DNA from: Sambucus nigra
Lineage: Eukaryota > Streptophyta > Magnoliopsida > Dipsacales > Adoxaceae
Direction of reading: 5' to 3'
Length of the DNA stretch: 64,000 nucleotides
Assembly (NCBI GenBank): GCA_949130495.1
Contig: OX422210.1
Location: forward strand, 504,533,760 to 504,597,759
The notes beneath the pieces were generated by a model that did no database searches, was not told where the DNA came from, and saw only the letters and a program-made list of their open reading frames with translations. The position numbers and the translations under genes were made by a program. Of this stretch, positions 57,741 through 64,000 are shown piece by piece (position 1 is the stretch's first letter; each line of letters opens with the position of its first letter).

Positions 57741-59351
57741 TGTAGAACCTCAAATTCACTATTCTTAGGGACTGACTACCACTCACATTAACATCTCACT
57801 AGATAAACCTTAGTATATTTCTCCAAGGAATTTTCAATATGATTTCACAAGTCTAAGCTTGTTACTAACCCAAAGTCAATTTCACCAGACTGGGTCTTTT
57901 ATCCCTTTATGAGTGTTTAACCATTATAACAAAATTTCCTTACTATCCAAACACCATACTACATGTTAATCTTACTACTAACACAATTATATACTTTGGT
58001 AGGATACGGGACGTCGGGTATTTCCTATAACACCAAGGCGCATGCCTACGAATGCCAAAAGGGGTCATATTTCTCAATGTCGTACTATAGTCAATAAACT
58101 ATAAATTTATACCACCAAAGTCTTTGTAGGTCATAGGACATCAGGTATTTCCTAAGAGGAGGCTCACTCTAATGACGCCGCAAGGGGTCTTATTCTAAAA
58201 CACCACAACTCATTTACTTAATATTAAGTCACCATGATTATCTAGTTTCACTCCTAGGTTACCTCAATCCTCAAGATTGTCTAAACCCATATCATAGTCA
58301 AGGTACATAAATCGCGACATACTAAATTCAAGCCCACAACCAAGGGACCTAATACGTTCTCACCGCGGAGCTAATACATATCAGCACATCATTAAATCAC
58401 TCAATTTCGATAGGAGGTTCACAGGTTTTCTAGCTAAAATCGTAGCGAACGACATGCAACGTTGCTACTACTGCTAAGGCTCTTTGGTAGGATATATGAC
58501 ATGACGTATAATCTGTACATCCCCAAGTATATACTACTGGTGTCATTAAAGATCTTATTCATCGGTATCGCATTGTTCTTAAAATCACTACTCCTAAGGG
58601 CTACCTAAGGTTCACTCCCTTTCCACTACAACTCATCGTTGTCACTTAAGTGATCCCTTACCATAAATGCCTAGCAACTCTAATTATGGATTGTAAGACA
58701 CATTCAGCATATAACAACCATTAAGGATCTCACCCCTCAAGATAGAATTTCCATCAACTAAGATTGACTTATCTCCTAGCGTTGGCCCAGCCAAATTTAT
58801 ATGCTTATCAAATTTACAATAAATCGTGGCATTACCCCAAGGATCAAATTTGCCTAATTATACATTGACATGTGTCACACATAAGGCTACATATAATTTA
58901 AAATCACAATTATCCATTACATAGTTATCACACTCTAACAATCAATCTCTACCGTTGATTATACACAATTTGGTGCCACTTGCCCAATGGTCGTCATCTC
59001 ATTCTATTAAAATCTCCAAAGACCCTACGTCATAAAATACTGGAATGCAAACACCTCACACTACACATCATGGAATCACGGTGTATTGTCTTATGTGTAC
59101 ACCCATAAATTATTAACATACTTAATGAGAAATGCAAAAGCGATTAATAACTTTTCAGCTTAATTTTGCGCCACTTCGCACCAGCCTTACTTGTTATGCT
59201 AGCCTCTTAGAATTTAAAGTTGAGGACGTAAACCAAATCAACATCAAACTATAATGACTGGCCGTACCCAATAGCGACGTCAAAATATCTAATACCGACC
59301 TCACCACATCACACCGAAAAGGAACCTTGAACACAGAGCTATGATACCATT
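57741..59351 (-). other. E6 interior, 5' part: no recognisable coding
   Basis: 1.6 kb between the E7 border and the E6 PBS where gag would be expected. No gag motif is visible in any frame. Short words recur, such as gacgtcgggtatttcctata (58010) and gacatcaggtatttcctaag (58137), each followed by an 'aaggggtc' word, hinting at an old imperfect repeat. The longest ORF (80 codons, 59436-59194) overlaps the LTR and is not convincing. Confidence 0.5.
59338..59349 (-). other. E6 primer binding site (tRNA-iMet type)
   Basis: Minus strand TGGTATCATAGC, one mismatch from the initiator tRNA-Met complement, two bases from the LTR end. Confidence 0.8.
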
Positions 59352-60609
59352 TGTAATGCCCCGATCTGGATTTATGGATTACCCCTAGGTCAATTCGGTC
59401 CGACTCGAGATTTAGGTGTGAAGTACAATGGTACAACCCCTATAATGTTACTAATCCAGTTTTATTTTAGTTACTATTTAACTTGTTAGCATGGAATTTT
59501 AATTTCAAAGTAATCTACGTGCGGGACCCATGGGGAGCAACCTGAAGTCCAAGTACACAGAGCTACTAACGTAAACATAAATAAAATATACTTACCTGTA
59601 TAACGCCCTAAAAATACGAAACCACTCCAAACCTGCCGTAATAAAGTGGGGATGTGATCTTATGCCCAGTGGGATTTATATAAACAATATAGAAATGAAC
59701 GGAAGAAAGGAATACTCACACACTACAACCACATGCATACGAAAACCTCTACATATCTACATACGTATATCTTTGAAAAATACATGCTCCAATGTATTAA
59801 CCGTTTAAATTTCAAAAACCTTACTTGTCCAGATTAATTTACCTTAATATTATCAAAGGCTTTCTTTATTCATACTTAGCATTTTCACTTTATTTAATAC
59901 ACCCGATTCATCACTTGAAAATATTACATTTGTTTTATCCAAACCCATTCTTTTATCGAAATCTGACCCTTTAATTTATTTCAATAAACTTCATTATTTT
60001 CATTAAAAATCACCATTTCAATAGACGGATTCACCATGTTAGAAAATACTTATTTAATCTTTGAAAATCCTTTTATTACAGCACATACTTGTGTTAAATA
60101 TGGGTTTAACCATTTAGGTTTCCAAACCCATTTACTTACTTTATGTAGCACTTTTTCATTCCTCTAGGGGCATTAATCGATTTACCATCAACTTGTCCAT
60201 TTCAACTTTATCGGGACATTTATTATATCCATTCAAGTTAGGTTGTATTAACACATTTTACCACATAACCCAATTCTTGATATGTCCTATATTCCCTCTA
60301 TCTTTTCTCGAAATCTTCCTATGTCGCATACTTCCACAGGCTCCACACTGCTAGCTATGTGCACCATATGCTCTAGCTAGTGATTTAGGGCTTTTCACGC
60401 AAGGGTTTCGAGCCCTTGTTTCTTGTTTCTCAATTGCATTCGAATCCTTATTAATGTGTTTAACATTTTACACATAACCACATTATACCACTTCTTTACT
60501 TTTACCCATCCGAAGCTAAAACCCAAACTTAACCATCCGTTTTTCCATTAACACTGGAAATTTGTTTCTTTCTCCTTTAAGTTCGTTATTCACACATACG
60601 TTGATTGAT
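59352..60609 (-). repeat. E6 5' LTR, truncated
   Basis: Parallel to 43011-44285 of the 3' LTR, about 83% identical by eye over the first 250 bases. It stops at about 60609 after acacatacgttgatt, where unrelated sequence begins; the remaining ~1.9 kb of the LTR, including its TATA box, is absent from the window. Confidence 0.8.
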
Positions 60610-60893
60610 CGTGTTGGAAACCGAGCGTCTGTGTAAATACGCTAGTCGTTGTTGTCGGCTTCTGACCACAATACAAAAAAAACCTAAACTTTAACTACAC
60701 TATTGCGGAGTATAGTGGCGAGTCTAGGTATCGAAACCACATGGAACTGGGATGAGTGAACGTGATGAAAAAGGTAAGACTGTTAACCCTAACTTGACTC
60801 TAAAAAGAAATAAAAAGATGATGATTGAGTGAGAAAGGATAAAGGGAAAATAAAGAAGTTAACTAAAATTAATTAGAAAATTAAGATGATGAT
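60610..60893. other. Unassigned sequence before the 168-bp array
   Basis: Starts at the E6 LTR break. It holds gagtctaggtatcgaaacca (about 60720) and an A-rich stretch. I see no domain or ORF. It seems to belong to the same unit as the array that follows. Confidence 0.4.
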
Positions 60894-61745
60894 TGTACGA
60901 ACTGTCCGTGTAGTCGCGGGTCTCCCAGTTTGAGAATATGGAGATAATTTAAAAATATATCGATTAAGCTTAAAATAAGCCTTCAAAGAGTGGAAACCCA
61001 AACCAGTCCCTAAACGGCCCCGTAAGAGGCACGAACACCTCGCACAGGACCAATGTAACTTGTACGAAGAGATCGCGAAGTCGCGGGTCTCCCGATTTGA
61101 GAAAATGACGATAATTTTAAAATATATCGATTAGGCTTAAAAAATGGCCCTTAAAGTGTGAAAATCTAAACCAGCCCCCAAACGGCCCCGTAAGAGGCAC
61201 AAACACCTCGCACGGGACCAATGTAACTTGTACGAACTGACCGCGTAGGCACGGGTCTCTAGGTTTGAGAATATGGTGATAATTTCAAAATATATCGATT
61301 AAGCTTAAGACAAGCCCTTAAAGGGTGGAAATCAAAACTATTCCCCAACTGCCCTGTAAGAGGCACGCACACCTCGCACGGGACCTGTGTAACTTGTACA
61401 AACTGACCTCGTAGTCGCGGGTCTCCCTGTTTGAGAATATGAAGATAATTTTAAAATATATCGATTAGGCTTAAAAAATGGCCCTTAAAGTGTGAAAACC
61501 CAAACCAGCCCCCAAACGACCCCGTAAGGTGCACGAACACCTCACACTTGACCAAGGTAACTTGTACGAACTGACCGCGTAGTCGCAGGTCTCCCGGTTT
61601 AAGAATATGATGATGATTTCAAAATATGTGGATTAGGCTTAAAAACAAGCCGTTTGAGAGTGAAAACCTAAACCAACCCCCAAATGGCCCCGTAAGAGGC
61701 ACGAACACCTTGCACGGGACCAATGTAACTTGTACGAACTGACCG
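60894..61745 (+). repeat. Satellite-like array of five 168-bp units
   Basis: Unit starts (tgtacgaa) at 60894, 61061, 61229, 61395, 61563 and 61731, giving lengths of 167, 168, 166, 168 and 168. Each unit has tagtcgcgggtctcccggtt, gagaatatg-gataatt, aaaatatatcgatta-gctt, ccaaacggccccgtaagag and gcacgaacacctcgcacgg. The sixth unit breaks off after about 15 bases. The array is more G/C-rich than its surroundings. Confidence 0.9.
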
Positions 61746-62330
61746 CATAGTTTTAACGTCTTTAACTTGAAGGCAAAACTATTCATTTTTCTCCCAGTAG
61801 ATGCCACAAACTTGGAATTGGAAATAATCTCCAAACTCTAAGTGGTAATTTGCAGTAGCAGTGGACTATGATCCGAACAACTTCTATTAACATGAGAAAT
61901 ATGAGAGTTTGGAAAGATTTCAAGGCAAGTTTGGTTCATTAACCCCCTATCCAACCTCTCCCATATTCCAACTCCATGAACATGCCTAACCCATGTGAAT
62001 TTTGATCCTGACTAGCCCATATGAATAAGATCAACATCTGAAATGAAGTTGTTAAACTCCATAGTATCATTTTGGTCTATTTCTTGACCTCCAATTCTTT
62101 CAATGCTGGAGGTACTATATTAAAATCACCAATGACTAAGCAAGGATAATAAGGACTTCTGAAATAGATCTTCTTTCTTCTTTCCTCTTTAAAGATGAAA
62201 GTTTTGATGTAGAATTTATACCTGGTTTCAGAGAATGATTTTAGAATGTTGGCTACTATTATATTCTCACTGATACAGACTGGACTTTCGGCTGGGGTCC
62301 TTCTCATTATTTTTGGAATTCAATCCTTCA
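61746..62330 (-). pseudogene. LINE B: endonuclease fragment
   Basis: Minus strand, read leftwards: YYPCLVIGDFNIVPP (about 62140), IGGQEIDQNDTMEFNNFISD, VDLIHMG-SGSKFTWVRHV, ERLDRGLMNQTCLEIFPN and CSDHSPLLLQI (about 61860). It matches LINE A 31440-31130 motif by motif but is clearly a different copy. No ORF1 or RT is attached. Confidence 0.82.
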
Positions 62331-62639
62331 TAGCGACACATTATAATGCGAATAGCAAAGATATTTTAAGTGCTAACTGTTTTGCATGAATCATGTTGTG
62401 TTCATATGATTTAAAACTAAAATTTGAAACAATTTAATCATGATTGAACATGAATCCAATAGTATTATAATTGAACTCTTATAGTATAAACATGATTGGC
62501 TCGAATTATAAGCTGCCTACTCTCAGTTTCAAGTACAGTTATCAAGACAATGGTAACTCTCAGTGATGGTATTTGTGTATATATTAATTAAGACAGACTT
62601 ATTTTATGTCATATAGGTAGGCTATGTATCTAAAAATGT
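62331..62639. other. AT-rich gap
   Basis: About 310 bases of AT-rich sequence with no ORF, repeat or motif that I can name. Confidence 0.5.
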
Positions 62640-62835
62640 GGTTACATTATTCTTTGAGAGATCTATAAGTTGCATGGTATTCCATATCCCATCATTTCTG
62701 TTCGGGAACGCAAGTTTCTTGGGTACTTTTGGCGTATCTTAGGGCAAATATTGGGTTCTGATTTGAATTTATCACTTTTTCATCCCCAACCCAATAGTAA
62801 AACCAACATCATGAATCGAGGTTTGGAGATTAGGC
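62640..62835 (+). pseudogene. Ty3/gypsy integrase fragment
   Basis: GIPYPIISVRERKFLGYFWR followed by ILGQILGSDLNLSLFHPQPN and SKTNIMNRGLE corresponds to the integrase core around the second Asp and the Glu (P..I.SDRD..F...FW...LG..L..S...HPQ.DGQ.E..NR.LE). The Asp reads Arg-Glu here and the Glu is lost. Only about 60 residues remain. Confidence 0.7.
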
Positions 62836-63420
62836 ATGAATGCAGATGAAATTCTGCATGACGTTGTCACTTGCATAAGTTGCTGTTATAACTCCAAATG
62901 TTACATTACGAGAATGTTCCATTTCTGGGTGTTTACGGGGGAAGTCAAAGTAGCATGTCAGTTGTGGGTCAGATTCATGAGAGCTAAACTTCAAGCCTCT
63001 CCAGCTGATATAAAATCTCCTTTTTTAAAGAGAATTAAATCTGGTATTGATGAAGTTGAGAAAAACTCAGTTGATATTGATGGGAAAATCTACTGGAGGT
63101 AAACTTCTAAAGGGAACTTCAGTATCAAAAGTGATTTTGAATCTATCAGAAGTTCCAAACTAAAATATTATATTGATTCAGTCCCTTGGAGTCGTATTAT
63201 TTCCTCTAAAATTCCTACATGTATGTGGAGATGTATGAGAAAGATTATTGCTTTAGAAGACAACATATAAAATATTATATTCAATTTAATTTCAATATGT
63301 ATATGTTGTTATAACTCTACTGAAAACATCAAGCACCTGTTCATTCAATGCCAAAATTACTTTAGAGGATTTCTTGGTATCAAGTTGAACTTCACCACTT
63401 AATATCATGGCCATGATGTG
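62836..63420 (+). pseudogene. LINE C: reverse-transcriptase zinc-binding (zf-RVT) fragment
   Basis: After DIDGKIYWR a stop, then TSKGNFSIKSDFESIRSSKL, SVPWSRIISSKIPTCMWRCM and, after AT-rich sequence, ICCYNSTENIKHLFIQCQNY. The GNFSIKS, PW, P-MWR and E-I-HLF-QC pattern is that of the zf-RVT domain at the end of plant LINE ORF2. It is in the opposite orientation to LINE B, so the two are not parts of one copy as they stand. The open frame 62836-63102 gives the upstream part. Confidence 0.7.
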
Positions 63421-63690
63421 GTGGCTAAGACGAATAAAAAATTATATATGATGGGAGAGCAGGTGGGGAGGATAAAGAGTTGAGGGGCGCGCTGGATTAT
63501 GAAATGTCCGTGTCATGGGACAATGTAGCAGGTGTAGGTATAGGAGGCTAGGAGTGGTCCATATCAAGGAGAGCTGTAGAAGGTGTAGGATTATGGGACT
63601 GTGATATGTTTATTTTCTCCTTACTTGTGATGGACTACTCAGTGTTGTTTGCAACCGTAATGGCTAGGGGACGGTTACTAGCTTTGTACA
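63421..63690. other. Unassigned gap
   Basis: No ORF or repeat. It contains purine-rich plus-strand sequence (gggagagcaggtggggagga at about 63451). Confidence 0.4.
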
Positions 63691-63995
63691 TATTTGGATT
63701 GATTGGAACATTTTCTTTTTGTGGCATCATTGATGCTACAGTTTGTCCACTAGAAAAGTGCAAATGTGAAGGCTGTATATAATTATTGAAGCCAACTAGT
63801 ATAAAACCGCATCCTCAAGAATTATAGGATCCAAAGTGTTGTTGGCCAAATGAACCCCTGCCTCTAAAGTTTCTAAACCGACCTCGATTAGAAAAAATTA
63901 TGGGTGCCCGTGAGGCTACAAAAGCCATATTGTGATTAATATTAGATGAGGCCATATAAATTTCAGAGTGTGGTTGTTCTCTAATGTTAAAACCT
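63691..63995 (-). pseudogene. Copia-like gag fragment with RG-rich region
   Basis: Minus strand from 63995: LKGFNIREQPHSEIYMASSN, then NMAFVASRAPIIFSNRGRFR and NFRGRGSFGQQHFGSYNS, a stop, and SGQTVASMMPQKENVP. A run of NRGR/RGRG residues after an E-rich segment is usual before the zinc knuckle in copia gag. It continues beyond the window to the right; the knuckle itself is not seen. Confidence 0.5.
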
Positions 63996-64000
63996 TTTAG

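Larger units (their letters stand above)
43011..60609 (-). mobile_element. E6: long-LTR Ty3-like element, non-coding interior, split by E7
   Basis: Minus-oriented element. The 3' LTR is at 43011-46195 and the 5' LTR at 59352-60609 (cut off). The interior is 46196-48133 plus 57741-59351, about 3.5 kb, with PBS and polypurine tract in the right places. No gag or pol domain can be read in it, so it looks like a non-autonomous large retrotransposon derivative (LARD-like) mobilised by a chromovirus. E7 interrupts it at 48134. Confidence 0.7.

Noticed and set aside
60894..61745. Regular repeats with similar spacing, considered as a CRISPR-like array.
   Set aside because: The whole unit is repeated, there are no unique spacers, and the context is plant nuclear DNA.
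1..64000. tRNA, rRNA or host genes with conserved function.
   Set aside because: None seen on either strand. Matches to tRNA ends are limited to the three primer binding sites.

Overview
The window is plant nuclear DNA from a transposon graveyard. It holds no gene that I would assign to the host. All of the coding signal I can read comes from retrotransposons of angiosperm type: Tat-lineage Ty3/gypsy elements with a second (archaeal-type) RNase H, Tekay-like chromoviruses, Ty1/copia including a SIRE-like element, and L1-type LINEs with a DUF4283 ORF1. Every pol or gag reading frame is broken by stops or frameshifts. The species cannot be told from this window.

Layout. (E1) 1-10108, plus strand: the 3' part of a Tat element. 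It has the end of RT, RNase H, archaeal RNase H and integrase, then two genes on the opposite strand (a DUF7745/plant-mobile-like gene and a spliced plant mobile domain gene), then a 47-bp tandem array, a polypurine tract and a long 3' LTR. (E2) 10109-19430, minus strand: a second Tat-type element with a short 3' LTR. Its opposite-strand cargo is a spliced 'putative gypsy type transposon' protein and a coiled-coil ORF; its pol lies at 14774-19230. (E3) about 19440-30118, minus strand: a third Tat element of the same family as E1, with the same opposite-strand gene and pol plus gag at 22818-29771. (LINE A) 30118-33295, minus strand, lacks its 3' half. (E5) 33296-36985, minus strand: chromovirus PBS, gag and protease remnants. 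(E4) 36985-41859, plus strand: the matching chromovirus RT, integrase, chromodomain region and 3' LTR. E5 looks like the 5' half of E4 turned around. (E8) 41870-43000, minus strand: a copia fragment. (E6) 43011-60609, minus strand: an element with 3.2-kb LTRs and a short non-coding interior. It is split by (E7) 48134-57740, minus strand, a complete but decayed SIRE-like copia element with both LTRs. From 60610 to the end there is a mosaic: a regular 168-bp tandem array, a LINE endonuclease fragment, a gypsy integrase fragment, a LINE zinc-binding fragment and a copia gag fragment.

How the parts relate. The LTR pairs date the nest: by eye the outer E6 LTRs are about 83% identical and the inner E7 LTRs about 90% identical over their first 250-300 bases, as expected if E7 landed in E6. 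The most interesting content is the opposite-strand cargo of the Tat elements. These genes have their own TATA boxes, E1 and E3 share an upstream motif pair, and the cargo genes of E1 and E2 have canonical GT-AG introns. They therefore look like independent antisense transcription units carried by retrotransposons, in a region read against the genomic RNA.
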